This document shows, piece by piece, positions 1-8,676 of a DNA stretch of 64,000 nucleotides; positions within the stretch are counted from its first letter, which is position 1, and each line of letters starts with the position of its first letter. The stretch is from the NCBI RefSeq assembly GCF_016025255.1, contig NZ_CP065592.1, forward strand, positions 1,717,122-1,781,121, written 5' to 3'. The stretch comes from Sphingosinicella flava. Its GTDB lineage: Bacteria; Pseudomonadota; Alphaproteobacteria; Sphingomonadales; Sphingomonadaceae. The position numbers were made by a program, and so were the translations under genes. Below the pieces are notes generated by a model. That model made no database searches, was not told the DNA's origin, and saw nothing but the letters and a program-made list of their open reading frames with translations.

Positions 1-838
1 CGACGCTGGGTGGAACTCCCAGCAGGCTGTGAACAATATCGAGAAGCTTGTTGACGGTTTAGATCTGGATCTCTTCACTGAGGTCGTTGACTGGCCGGAG
101 ATGAGAGATCTTCAACTTGCGTTCTTTAAAGCCAATGTGCCCCATCTTGACACCCCCCAAGACCACGCTTTTTTCGCTGGGCTTTATAACTTCGCTGCGA
201 AGAACAAGGTAAAGTATATCCTGACTGGCGCGAATTACTCGACCGAGTGCGTGCGCGAGCCGTTGGAGTGGCATTACCATGCTTCCGACCTGCGCCAGCT
301 TAAGGACATTCATCGTCAATTCGGCACCCGCCCGCTCAAGAAATTCCCCCTCGCGGGGATTTTACGCTTCAAGGTGTGGTACCGGTTTGCGAAGGGGGTG
401 CGGGTCGTGAAGCCGCTAAATTACGTTCCTTACCGCAAAGAGGATGCGATGCAGGAACTGGTGGACCGCTTCGGCTGGCAGCGTTACGCGCACAAACACT
501 ATGAATCCCGCTTTACTCGCTTTTACGAAAGCTACTGGTTACCGACGAAATTCGGGTATGACAAACGACGAGCGCATTTTTCTAGCCTGGTCCTGACGGG
601 GCAAATGACCCGGGAAGAGGCACTGCAGAAGGTTGCCGTTCCCGCATATGATCCTGAAACGATCATCCAGGACTTCGAGTACATTGCGACAAAGCTTGGG
701 ATCACCACATCTGAACTTCGTGCCTTACATGACGCACCCAAGAAAACGTTCCGTGATTACAAGAATGACATGGCTATTATGGATTTAGGAGCCAAGGTTC
801 TTCGCCTCGCCGGCGTCCAGCGGGCGATCGTCCGTTGA
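1..838 (+). CDS. N-acetyl sugar amidotransferase, WbuX/LfnA/WbpG type (5' truncated by window edge)
   Basis: This is the C-terminal part (about 278 residues) of an N-acetyl sugar amidotransferase. These enzymes convert an acetamido group on a sugar of an O-antigen or related glycan into an acetamidino group, using ammonia from a HisH/HisF-like partner pair. The frame is open to the left edge: codons 2-28 read DAGWNSQQA and join the GTG at 29, so that GTG is not the true start and the N-terminal PP-loop region lies outside the window. Visible family stretches are LTGANYSTEC near residue 80 of the visible part and the region around RRAHFSSLVLTGQ. Its stop overlaps the TTG start of the HisH-like gene, which indicates translational coupling. 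WbpG and PseA act on other sugars; the FnlABC genes downstream favour a FucNAc substrate. Confidence 0.88.
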   Translation, partial: DAGWNSQQAVNNIEKLVDGLDLDLFTEVVDWPEMRDLQLAFFKANVPHLDTPQDHAFFAGLYNFAAKNKVKYILTGANYSTECVREPLEWHYHASDLRQLKDIHRQFGTRPLKKFPLAGILRFKVWYRFAKGVRVVKPLNYVPYRKEDAMQELVDRFGWQRYAHKHYESRFTRFYESYWLPTKFGYDKRRAHFSSLVLTGQMTREEALQKVAVPAYDPETIIQDFEYIATKLGITTSELRALHDAPKKTFRDYKNDMAIMDLGAKVLRLAGVQRAIVR

Positions 839-1449
839 CCACGATTGTTGACTACGGTCTGGGGAACATCGGCGCGTTCCTCAACATGTACAAGAGAATG
901 AATCTGCCCGCCAAGGCGGCGCGTACAGCTGAGGAATTGCGCGATGCTGAGCGGATCATCCTGCCAGGCGTCGGCGCATTCGATCACGCGATCGAGTTAC
1001 TCGATGCGTCCGGGATGCGGCCGCTGCTTGAGGAAAAGGTCATTCACGAGAAGGTCCCCGTTATTGGCGTCTGCGTTGGCATGCAGATCTTAGCTGACAC
1101 AAGCGAGGAAGGCGAGGGACCAGGCTTGGGTTGGATCCCTGGGATTGTTCGCCATTTTCGTTCCATGCCGGCCCCGAACGACCTACCGCTTCCGCATATG
1201 GGCTGGAACGATGTGGAACCGCGTGGTGAAGAAAAGCTCTTCCGCGGCCTAGAGCGCGATGCACGTTTCTACTTCCTACATTCCTTCTATTACGAATGCG
1301 CCAACCTGTCCGATAGGGTTGCCACCGCGACTTACGGGTCGCCGTTCGCCTGCGCAGTTCGGCGCGATAATGTGTGGGGGGTCCAGTTTCACCCGGAAAA
1401 GAGCCATCACTTCGGTGCGATGCTGCTTAAGAATTTTGCGGAGATTTAG
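835..1449 (+). CDS. HisH-like glutamine amidotransferase subunit (WbuY type)
   Basis: This 204-residue class I glutamine amidotransferase is related to HisH. It has the nucleophile-elbow Cys80 in GVCVGMQIL and the His186/Glu188 pair in QFHPEKS, so glutaminase activity looks intact. Start codon TTG at 835 overlaps the preceding stop. Placed between the sugar amidotransferase and a HisF-like gene, it most likely supplies ammonia for acetamidino-sugar formation and not for histidine synthesis; no other his genes are present. It is the usual length for HisH. The histidine-pathway alternative cannot be excluded from sequence alone, but the context argues against it. Confidence 0.9.
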   Translation: MTTIVDYGLGNIGAFLNMYKRMNLPAKAARTAEELRDAERIILPGVGAFDHAIELLDASGMRPLLEEKVIHEKVPVIGVCVGMQILADTSEEGEGPGLGWIPGIVRHFRSMPAPNDLPLPHMGWNDVEPRGEEKLFRGLERDARFYFLHSFYYECANLSDRVATATYGSPFACAVRRDNVWGVQFHPEKSHHFGAMLLKNFAEI

Positions 1450-1452
1450 GAC

Positions 1453-2229
1453 GTGCTACGGCCTCGCGTTACTCCTTGCCTGCTGATCCATGAAGGCGGC
1501 CTTGTGAAAACGGTGGGTTTTAAGGATCCAAAATACGTCGGCGACCCGATTAACGCGGTGAAAATATTTAACGAGAAAGAGAGTGACGAACTTATCGTTC
1601 TCGACATTGATGCAACTGTGCAGGGGGTGGAGCCAGACTACAAAGTAATCGCACATCTGGCGGCCGAATGCAGAATGCCACTCTGTTACGGCGGCGGTGT
1701 ACGCACCGCCGAGCAGGCGAAGCACATCATTGGTCTTGGAGTCGAGAAGGTGGCTCTCAGCGCTGCAGCCGTGGAGCGGCCGGAGCTGATCAATGAGATC
1801 GCCGTCGAGATTGGACGCCAGAGCGTCGTCGTTGTGCTCGATCTGAGGAAGAAGAGGCTCAGCGGATATGAACTGCGAACACACAACGGGAGCCGTGCCC
1901 ACAGGCTTGATCCCGTGACCTTCGCGCAAGATGCGGTTCAACTGGGCGCTGGCGAGATTGTCGTTAATTCTATCGACCTTGATGGAACGATGCGCGGCTA
2001 TGACCTGAAGCTCGCTCGCCGTATGCGCGACGTACTACCGGTGCCCGTTACTTTCCTCGGTGGCGCCGGGTCTCTGGCGGATGTTGAGTCTCTCATTCGG
2101 CAAGTGGGTGTGGTCGGCGCGGCGGCAGGCAGCCTCTTCGTGTTCAAGGGGGCTTATCGCGCAGTTCTGATCAACTACCCGGATCCCGAAACCAAGGAGC
2201 AGATCGTGCGCTCCGCGCTCGCCGCCTGA
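1453..2229 (+). CDS. HisF-like (beta/alpha)8 barrel subunit (WbuZ type)
   Basis: This 258-residue HisF homologue starts at GTG 1453, three bases after the HisH-like stop. Barrel landmarks are visible: LIVLDIDAT, CYGGGVRT, KVALSAAAVE, GAGEIVVNSIDLDGT and FLGGAGS. The N-terminal motif reads CLLIHEGG. In true HisF the same place is CLDV, whose Asp is the cyclase acid, so the cyclase residue appears to be replaced by Leu. That fits an ammonia-channelling partner for the WbuX-type enzyme and not an imidazole glycerol phosphate synthase. The alignment was made by eye from memory of HisF. Confidence 0.9.
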   Translation: MLRPRVTPCLLIHEGGLVKTVGFKDPKYVGDPINAVKIFNEKESDELIVLDIDATVQGVEPDYKVIAHLAAECRMPLCYGGGVRTAEQAKHIIGLGVEKVALSAAAVERPELINEIAVEIGRQSVVVVLDLRKKRLSGYELRTHNGSRAHRLDPVTFAQDAVQLGAGEIVVNSIDLDGTMRGYDLKLARRMRDVLPVPVTFLGGAGSLADVESLIRQVGVVGAAAGSLFVFKGAYRAVLINYPDPETKEQIVRSALAA

Positions 2230-2242
2230 TAAAGGAACAATC

Positions 2243-3283
2243 ATGTTCGATGATAGAACGCTTCTTATCACCGGCGGCACTGGATCGTTCGGCAATGCTG
2301 TGCTCCGCCGCTTTTTGGATTCCGGCCTTCGCGAAATTCGCATCTTCAGTCGCGACGAGAAGAAGCAAGATGATATGCGGAAGCTGTACAGCAGCTCTCG
2401 CATAAAGTTTTACCTAGGGGACGTTCGCGATGAAGGTAGCGTCGCGGCAGCCATGCGCGGTGTAGATTATTGTTTCCATGCCGCAGCTCTCAAGCAGGTG
2501 CCGTCTTGCGAGTTCCACCCGATGCAAGCCGTCCGGACCAATGTTCTCGGCACTGAGAATGTATTGGCGGCCGCAATTGCAGCGGGAGTGCAACGAGTAG
2601 TGTGTTTGTCGACGGACAAGGCGGTCTACCCCATCAATGCCATGGGGATCAGCAAGGCAATGATGGAGAAGGTGATGGTCGCCTCCTCGCGCAATCTCTC
2701 CACAACACAAACGGTCATCTGCGGTACGCGTTACGGAAATGTCATGGCTTCACGCGGCTCCGTAATACCCCTGTTTGTCGATCAGATACTGGCAAACCGG
2801 CCCATCACGATCACCGATGGGAGCATGACACGGTTCATGATGACGCTCGAAGATGCGGTCGAATTGGTGCTCTACGCCTTCAACAATGGAGGCAATGGAG
2901 ACATATTCGTCCAAAAAGCGCCGGCAGCTACCGTCGACACGCTCGTTGCGGCGCTGAAGGATCTTCTCAACCAAGCAGATCATGAAGTACGCGTCATTGG
3001 CACCCGTCATGGGGAGAAGCTCTACGAATCCCTGCTGAGCCGCGAAGAACGCGCAGTTGCCGACGACATGGGCGAGTATTTTCGTGTGCCGCCGGACGGT
3101 CGTGACCTAAACTACGACAAGTTTATAGATCAGGGAGAGGCGCGCCTCAGCCAGAGCGAGGAATACAACTCGCATAATACACATCGTTTGGACGTTGAGG
3201 AGATGAAGGCGCTTCTCCGCAAGTTGCCGCTGATCCAGAAAGTTCTAAAGGGTGAACCAATCTCTGAGGATGCCTACGCGTGA
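2243..3283 (+). CDS. fnlA: UDP-GlcNAc 4,6-dehydratase/5-epimerase, FnlA/WbjB/CapE family
   Basis: This 346-residue extended short-chain dehydrogenase begins with the NAD(P)-binding motif GGTGSFG and continues with IRIFSRDEKKQDDMR, characteristic of FnlA/WbjB/CapE. The usual SDR Tyr of YxxxK is replaced by Met (MGISK), as in that family. It performs the first step from UDP-GlcNAc toward UDP-L-FucNAc. A ribosome binding site (AAAGGAAC) precedes the ATG. The gene follows the HisF-like gene by 13 bases, and its stop overlaps the next gene's GTG start. Confidence 0.92.
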   Translation: MFDDRTLLITGGTGSFGNAVLRRFLDSGLREIRIFSRDEKKQDDMRKLYSSSRIKFYLGDVRDEGSVAAAMRGVDYCFHAAALKQVPSCEFHPMQAVRTNVLGTENVLAAAIAAGVQRVVCLSTDKAVYPINAMGISKAMMEKVMVASSRNLSTTQTVICGTRYGNVMASRGSVIPLFVDQILANRPITITDGSMTRFMMTLEDAVELVLYAFNNGGNGDIFVQKAPAATVDTLVAALKDLLNQADHEVRVIGTRHGEKLYESLLSREERAVADDMGEYFRVPPDGRDLNYDKFIDQGEARLSQSEEYNSHNTHRLDVEEMKALLRKLPLIQKVLKGEPISEDAYA

Positions 3284-4380
3284 GGCTCTTGGTTACCGGA
3301 GCCAACGGCTTTCTTGGAAAGAATGTCGTAGTTCGGGCTGGAGAATTGGGCCACGAAGTAATCCGCCTAGGTCGCGACGATGACCAGGATGCATGGAGTG
3401 CCGCGGTCCGGAACGCAGATGTAGTCGTTCATCTGGCTGGCGTGAACCGTGCCACCGAAGAATTCGAATTTGCGATGGGAAATGTCGAGCTCACACAGCG
3501 ACTTTGCGACCTGCTGGCCCGGGCTGGCAATCGTGCGCCAATCCTTTATTCCTCCTCTATTCAGGCGGGCCATGATCACCCTTACGGTCAGAGCAAGGCA
3601 GCGGCAGAAGATGCCCAACTAGACTATTCAAGCAGAATGAATTCTCCAGTCGCAATCTTCCGACTGCCTAATGTTTTCGGGAAGTGGGCTCGGCCAAATT
3701 ATAATTCTGCTGTTGCTACGTTCTGCCACCGCGTGGCGCGCGACGAACCTATTGAAGTGCACGACGCTGCGGCAGCGTTGCAACTCGTCTATGTGGACGA
3801 TGTCGTCGATACTTTTCTGCGCCTGATCGAAGCTAGCTTCAAAACCGGCTATCACCACATCGCGCCGGTATACGAAACCACCGTGGGCGAAGTCGCGGAT
3901 ATTATACGGAGCTTCCCATTAAGCCGCGATACCTTGATCACCCCACGTGTGGGCACCGGCCTCGTGCGGGCACTTTACTCGACCTACCTCAGCTACCTGC
4001 CCACCGAATGTTTCGAATACCATCTTCCGATCCATGCTGATCCGCGCGGCCGCTTCGTTGAGATGCTTAAGACTCCGGATTGCGGTCAGTTCTCTTATTT
4101 CACAGCCGGGCCCGGAGTAACGCGCGGCGACCACTACCACCATAGCAAGGTTGAGAAGTTCTTGGTGATCTCCGGTACAGCCCGTTTCGGATTCCGCCAC
4201 ATTCAAACCGAAGAGTGCCATGAGATTGTGGTTCAAGGGCAAGAGGCCCGCGTTGTGGAAACCATTCCAGGGTGGACGCATAACATCACCAATATCGGGG
4301 AGGGCGAATTGGTGGTGATGCTTTGGGCGAACGAGATCTTCGATCGAGATCGACCCGACACCTTCGCAATGAAGGTATGA
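3280..4380 (+). CDS. fnlB: UDP-2-acetamido-2,6-dideoxy-hexulose reductase/epimerase with cupin domain, FnlB/WbjC/CapF family
   Basis: This 366-residue two-domain protein has an N-terminal Rossmann SDR domain, starting VTGANGFLGKN, with roughly residues 1-245 as the reductase/epimerase part. A C-terminal cupin follows, with RGDHYHHSKVEKF as a metal-binding-type motif near residue 285. This is the CapF/WbjC architecture, second step of UDP-L-FucNAc synthesis. GTG at 3280 overlaps the fnlA stop (GTGA), and its own stop overlaps the next ATG, so the genes are tightly coupled. Length matches the family. Confidence 0.92.
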   Translation: MRLLVTGANGFLGKNVVVRAGELGHEVIRLGRDDDQDAWSAAVRNADVVVHLAGVNRATEEFEFAMGNVELTQRLCDLLARAGNRAPILYSSSIQAGHDHPYGQSKAAAEDAQLDYSSRMNSPVAIFRLPNVFGKWARPNYNSAVATFCHRVARDEPIEVHDAAAALQLVYVDDVVDTFLRLIEASFKTGYHHIAPVYETTVGEVADIIRSFPLSRDTLITPRVGTGLVRALYSTYLSYLPTECFEYHLPIHADPRGRFVEMLKTPDCGQFSYFTAGPGVTRGDHYHHSKVEKFLVISGTARFGFRHIQTEECHEIVVQGQEARVVETIPGWTHNITNIGEGELVVMLWANEIFDRDRPDTFAMKV

Positions 4381-5519
4381 GAGCGATGACCAAACTGAAG
4401 GTGATGACCGTCGTCGGCACGCGACCGGAGATCATCCGGCTCTCGCGGGTGCTGTGTGCCCTGGACCAGCACTGCAACCATGTGCTCGTCCACACCGGGC
4501 AGAATTATGACTATGAACTGAGCCAAGTGTTCTTTGATGATCTCGGGATCCGTATGCCGGATCGCTTCCTCGAGGCTGCCAAGGGCAGCCCGTCGGCCAC
4601 GATCGGGCATATACTGATTGCCATGGAAGAGGTGCTGAAGGCGGAAAATCCTGATGCTTTGCTGGTTCTAGGCGACACCAATAGCTGCCTTTCAGTGATC
4701 CCTGCGAAGCGCCTTCGCGTTCCCGTCTTCCACATGGAGGCAGGGAACCGCTGTTTCGACCAGCGGGTGCCCGAGGAAACGAATCGAGTGATCGTTGATC
4801 ACACGGCGGATATCAACATGACGTACAGCGATATCGCGCGCGAATATCTATTGCGCGAAGGTCTGCCGGCGGATCGGATTATCAAGACCGGTAGCCCGAT
4901 GTTTGAAGTGCTCCATCACTACATGCCTCAAATCGACGCGTCAGATGTGCTTGCACGGCTAGGCCTCACTGAACATCAATATTTCGTCGTCAGCGCCCAT
5001 CGCGAGGAAAACATCGAATCAGATCGCACGTTCTTCCGCCTCGTCGATATCGTGAATTATCTGGGCGAGAGCTACGATCAGCCAGTCATTGTTTCAACTC
5101 ACCCCCGGACCAAGAACCGAATAGATGCAGCCGGCGTTTCCTTCCACCCGCATGTGCAACTCGGAAAGCCGCTCGGCTTCCACGATTACGTGCGTCTGCA
5201 GAAATCCGCTCGTGCAGTGCTGTCCGACAGTGGAACTATCACGGAGGAGGCTTCGATCCTTAATTTTCCTGCGCTTAACATCCGTGAGGCACATGAGAGG
5301 CCGGAAGGCATGGAAGAAGGTGCGGTAATGCTAACTGGGCTCAACCTTGATCGGGTCCGGCAGTCGTTATCCATCCTTGAAGATCAAGCTCGGGGTGAAC
5401 AGCGTGACCTACGCCTCGTGTCTGATTATTCGATGCCCAACGTTTCTGCTAAGGTCGTTCGAATCCTGCACAGCTACACGGATTACATCCGCCGTGTGGT
5501 ATGGCGAGAGTATGACTGA
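4377..5519 (+). CDS. fnlC: UDP-N-acetyl-L-fucosamine synthase (C2 epimerase), FnlC/WbjD/CapG family
   Basis: This UDP-GlcNAc 2-epimerase-fold enzyme carries out the last step to UDP-L-FucNAc. It opens with VMTVVGTRPEIIRLSRV and contains HMEAGNRCFDQRVPEE, SAHREENI and SDSGTITEE, all family hallmarks. I chose ATG 4377, which overlaps the fnlB stop as ATGA and gives 380 residues; ATG 4386 is an alternative. An in-frame upstream start at 4323 would lie inside fnlB and adds residues unlike the family, so it was discarded. Confidence 0.92.
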   Translation: MRAMTKLKVMTVVGTRPEIIRLSRVLCALDQHCNHVLVHTGQNYDYELSQVFFDDLGIRMPDRFLEAAKGSPSATIGHILIAMEEVLKAENPDALLVLGDTNSCLSVIPAKRLRVPVFHMEAGNRCFDQRVPEETNRVIVDHTADINMTYSDIAREYLLREGLPADRIIKTGSPMFEVLHHYMPQIDASDVLARLGLTEHQYFVVSAHREENIESDRTFFRLVDIVNYLGESYDQPVIVSTHPRTKNRIDAAGVSFHPHVQLGKPLGFHDYVRLQKSARAVLSDSGTITEEASILNFPALNIREAHERPEGMEEGAVMLTGLNLDRVRQSLSILEDQARGEQRDLRLVSDYSMPNVSAKVVRILHSYTDYIRRVVWREYD

Positions 5520-5522
5520 GCC

Positions 5523-6761
5523 GTGCGGATTCTAATTGTTAGCCAATACTTCTGGCCAGAGAATTTCAGAATCAACGACCTAACAGACGAGCTATCGCGC
5601 CGGGGGCACGAGGTGACCGTGCTGACCGGAGAGCCGAACTATCCCGAAGGACGCATCTTTCCCGACTTTTGCTCAAATCGGAAAGCCTACCGGTGTTTCG
5701 GAGACGCTACTGTCATCCGCGTCCCCATTGTGCCGCGTGGAAATACAAGTCTGCGCTTGGTATTCAACTATTTGAGCTTCGCGCTAAGCGCCTCGATCCT
5801 TGGCCCGCTGCGCTTGCGCGGGCGCCGATTCGACGCAATTTTTGTATTTCAAACCTCACCCATAACAGCGGCGCTGCCCGCAATACTGTTGCGACGCATC
5901 AAACGGGCACCCATGCTGATGTGGATTCTCGACCTGTGGCCTGACACATTGTCCGCCATCGGCGTCGTCAAGTCCCCACGCCTACTCCGCTTGGTCGCAC
6001 ACCTAGTGTGTTTTGTGTACAAAAGGTGTGATCGGATTCTGCTTCAATCGCGTGCATTTTCACCCAAAGTCACCTCGTTGGTAGGGGGAAGTGAAGCGCT
6101 CCGTTATTTTCCGGGATGGGCAGAAGCTGTTTTCGATCGAGGGGACATACCAGTTGCCATGCCGCCGGAACTGGTTCCGTACGCTGACGATTTCAAGATC
6201 TTGTTTGCCGGCAATATCGGGGAAGCGCAGGACTTTCCGGCGATCCTGAATGCGGTCGAAGCCCTGAGAGATACCCCCCGGCTACGGTGGATTATCGTCG
6301 GAGATGGTCGGGCCGCGCCACATGTGCATGAGGAGGTCAAGCGTCGAGGGTTAGGCGACAAAATCATCTTCTTGGGTCGATACCCCTTGGAGCGAATGCC
6401 CTCCTTCTTAAATAGCGCCGATGCGTTACTCGTGTCGCTTCGCAAGGAGCCAATCTGGAGCATGACCATCCCCGGCAAGGTGCAAGCTTACCTCACGACG
6501 GGCAAGCCCCTACTGGCGATGCTGGACGGTGAAGGTGGCCGCGTCGTTGCCGAGGCAGAGGCAGGGCTAGTTGGCCCAGCTGGAGACAGCGCTGCGCTAT
6601 CTGCCAACGTGTTGCGCTTGATGAAAAGTGATACAGAAACTCGCAGGCGAATGGGACGAAACGGTCAACGATACGGAAAACGGGAGTTTGACCGCGAGCG
6701 TTTGGTGGACGCGCTCGAAGGCTGGATAGAAGAGTGCCGTGAAGATCAACATCACTCGTAG
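5523..6761 (+). CDS. wbuB: Glycosyltransferase, GT4 family, WbuB-like (probable L-FucNAc/L-FucNAm transferase)
   Basis: This 412-residue GT-B glycosyltransferase starts at GTG 5523, three bases after the fnlC stop. The N-terminus (ILIVSQYFWPENFRIND, then GHEVTVLTGEPNYPEG) is typical of WbuB/WcaI-like enzymes. The C-terminal nucleotide-sugar domain shows FAGNIGEAQDF, IVGDG and an acidic LDGEGGR region. It is cytosolic, probably membrane-associated, and adds the sugar made by the upstream genes to a lipid-linked glycan. WbuB in E. coli transfers L-FucNAc, so the adjacency is consistent. Exact donor and acceptor are inferred. It is the last gene of the operon. Confidence 0.85.
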   Translation: MRILIVSQYFWPENFRINDLTDELSRRGHEVTVLTGEPNYPEGRIFPDFCSNRKAYRCFGDATVIRVPIVPRGNTSLRLVFNYLSFALSASILGPLRLRGRRFDAIFVFQTSPITAALPAILLRRIKRAPMLMWILDLWPDTLSAIGVVKSPRLLRLVAHLVCFVYKRCDRILLQSRAFSPKVTSLVGGSEALRYFPGWAEAVFDRGDIPVAMPPELVPYADDFKILFAGNIGEAQDFPAILNAVEALRDTPRLRWIIVGDGRAAPHVHEEVKRRGLGDKIIFLGRYPLERMPSFLNSADALLVSLRKEPIWSMTIPGKVQAYLTTGKPLLAMLDGEGGRVVAEAEAGLVGPAGDSAALSANVLRLMKSDTETRRRMGRNGQRYGKREFDRERLVDALEGWIEECREDQHHS

Positions 6762-7056
6762 CCACGGCCTTTGTATCGAGCTCATTGGGCGATTTGCTAA
6801 TCTATCACACGGAGCGGATGCCATTGATAGCGATAGGCCTAGGTTTTTGGTAGACTATTCTGCTTCGATTTAAACTTCTCGGCTCGGCCATTAATTCACC
6901 CTAAATCTCCTTCACAACTCCCGTTTCCCTGAGCCTTAAACACTTAGTCCAACGACTAAATCTCACGCCGAACGTCTTTTAGAATGTATGGAGAAGGTGC
7001 AACGTTCACCTTCCGCCCTATAGGAGACGTAACTTCTATAGAGAGGGATCTATCCT
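6762..7056. other. Intergenic region, no gene recognised
   Basis: These 295 bases separate the polysaccharide operon from two small minus-strand genes. The base composition is visibly more A+T-rich than the core genes on the right. I see no convincing reading frame, no long hairpin with a T tract for the operon end, and no recognisable RNA gene. A weak stem (AGAGGGATC / TATCCTCT, about 7041-7056) lies just after the stop of the minus-strand gene and could be a minor terminator. Confidence 0.5.
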
Positions 7057-7293
7057 CTAGTAATACGCTACGGCGCACGTGATGTTAGCTGTTCTGTTCC
7101 AAGTGCGGTATTCTCCGGCATTCTGAGCTTGGAGATAGGCATCCGCTACCATCCGAGCCTTCTCACATACTTCTGCCGGCGATCCGCCGTTTCTCCTGAC
7201 AATCTCATATTGCTGTTTCGCTGTCGTCGGAGCGTCGCTGCAGGCTGCGAGCTGCGGGAGGCCTGCGGCAGTGATGATGAACTTCAGATTCAT
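7057..7293 (-). CDS. Small predicted lipoprotein of unknown function
   Basis: A 78-residue product is read from ATG 7293, whose ATGA overlaps the stop of the upstream gene. This coupling decides the start over a longer frame beginning at 7338. The N-terminus (NLKFIITAAGLPQLAAC) resembles a signal peptide with a lipobox-like LAAC. The remainder has two further cysteines (EVCEKA and NITCAVAYY) and no motif I recognise. It is probably exported together with its neighbour. Confidence 0.55.
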   Translation of the reverse strand: MNLKFIITAAGLPQLAACSDAPTTAKQQYEIVRRNGGSPAEVCEKARMVADAYLQAQNAGEYRTWNRTANITCAVAYY

Positions 7294-7727
7294 TCTTGGA
7301 TCATCCGCTGGATCTCGGCGTCCGAGACGCGAGTGCAACTCCCTAACAGCTTACTGCTTGGAGACATCCCGGTTGAACCCAACATCACGGGTTTGTCTGC
7401 ATAGAAAACCGCAGCCATTTGCTCGAGGCCGGTATAGCCGCCATAACTGTTCTTCGCGTTCAGGGATAACATGATCGTCCAACGAACAGGCCTGCCGTCC
7501 TTGAACTTGACTTTGACAGGTGGGTAACAGGCCGAGAAGTTCGTGACCGATCCGGCATCGAGAAGATTATCACGCAACGCCTTGGCAATGAAGGGGAGTG
7601 TCTGCTCAGGCGACATCTCCCGATAGGCGCTAAGGTCCACGTTCTTACCATTGGCAAAACCCGCAGCCGGCTGTGCCGCTGCCAGCACGGCTACCAACCA
7701 CACGAGGTCGTTCTTTAGATTGTGCAT
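7290..7727 (-). CDS. Hypothetical exported protein
   Basis: This 145-residue protein has a short N-terminal hydrophobic signal (LVWLVAVLAAAQPAAGFA) and a probable cleavage after FA near residue 25. The mature part has two cysteines (SACYPP and LGSCTR). I do not recognise the family. It forms a two-gene unit with the small lipoprotein gene downstream. The codon usage is less G+C-rich than in the core genes, fitting an accessory region. Confidence 0.55.
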   Translation of the reverse strand: MHNLKNDLVWLVAVLAAAQPAAGFANGKNVDLSAYREMSPEQTLPFIAKALRDNLLDAGSVTNFSACYPPVKVKFKDGRPVRWTIMLSLNAKNSYGGYTGLEQMAAVFYADKPVMLGSTGMSPSSKLLGSCTRVSDAEIQRMIQE

Positions 7728-8226
7728 CGTCCCTCCCTTTCAGGGGCGACGCTTCGATCAGCTTCCACGTCGCTCCTATGTCCTCTCGGGGCGACGGCCG
7801 AAGCCGGATGTTGGAAACCTGCTTACAGACAGGCGCATGCGCCTTTACCGTTGCCGGCTGGACATACGCGCATGCCACCCGGCCACAGCATGCTGTCGAC
7901 CGAGCACTGTAAGAAGGGGTTTCCACGCCCCGCTCCTCGGCTTTCACGAGGAGTGCGAGCAATTTGCTCGACTGGCATACAGAAGCAAGAAGTTTTGCAG
8001 TGATGTGACTCGCACTCGAAAGAAGCTGCCAGCAGATATGCGATCTGCGGACAGGGATGGCCTGTATTTGTCGCGGAACGCAGAGACATTGAGCGGAGCA
8101 AGATTCCGCTGGCTTCACTTTCAGACCCAGAGCAATTCGCCCATCGAGACTGAGGCTACTCTCAGCCTCTGAGACGACAGGTGCTCCATCGAGACGTATG
8201 GCTCAATGAGATTGCGGGAAGACGGC
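7728..8226. other. Intergenic or decayed region without a supported gene
   Basis: About 500 bases between the exported-protein pair and the DUF2924 relic. Several overlapping open frames exist on both strands, but their translations are Cys- and Arg-rich and resemble no family. I therefore see no gene here. The region lies in a strip that ends with broken recombination genes and may be leftover island DNA. Confidence 0.4.
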
Positions 8227-8655
8227 ATGCCGAAGAACATCTCTTGGGAGCAAAAGCGCGGCCCAATCAGAACACCCCAGCTCAGGCTGTTGTGGGAACA
8301 AGAATTCGGGGTACCCGCTCCCGGATGGCTTAGGTCATGAGCTTCTTTATCGTGGCATCCGGTGGAAGGAGCAGGAAAAGGCCCATTGTGGCTATACGCG
8401 ATCGCTTCAGCTCGAACTCACGTGCCCTGCCGAGCAGCTGGATTCCTCGGCAGACTTGGACGTGGAGCGTCGGCTTGCCCTCAAGCCCGGGACGCGAATA
8501 GTCCGCGAGTGGCAGGGGCGCACCTTTCAACTTCTGGTTCTTCAGGACGGCTTTCAGTATGAAGGGGAGCGCTACGCTTCGCTTTCGCAGATCGCCAGGG
8601 TAGTGACCGGAACGAAGTGGGTCGGGGCCCCGGTTTTTTGGACTGACACACTCGA
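8227..8655 (+). pseudogene. DUF2924 protein gene, frameshifted
   Basis: From ATG 8227 the frame reads MPKNISWEQKRG and then TPQLRLLWEQEFGVPAPGWL, typical of the DUF2924 N-terminus. It then meets a stop at 8337. Removing one G near 8332-8334 restores the family sequence LSHELLYRGIRWKEQEKAH and joins the downstream frame, which ends in the conserved GTRIVREWQGRTF, YEGERYASLSQIA and GTKWVGAPVFW. One base insertion therefore broke the gene. DUF2924 genes commonly sit directly upstream of large serine recombinases in alphaproteobacterial islands and prophages, as here. Confidence 0.75.
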
Positions 8656-8676
8656 CTCCCGCAGGGATTTAACTGC

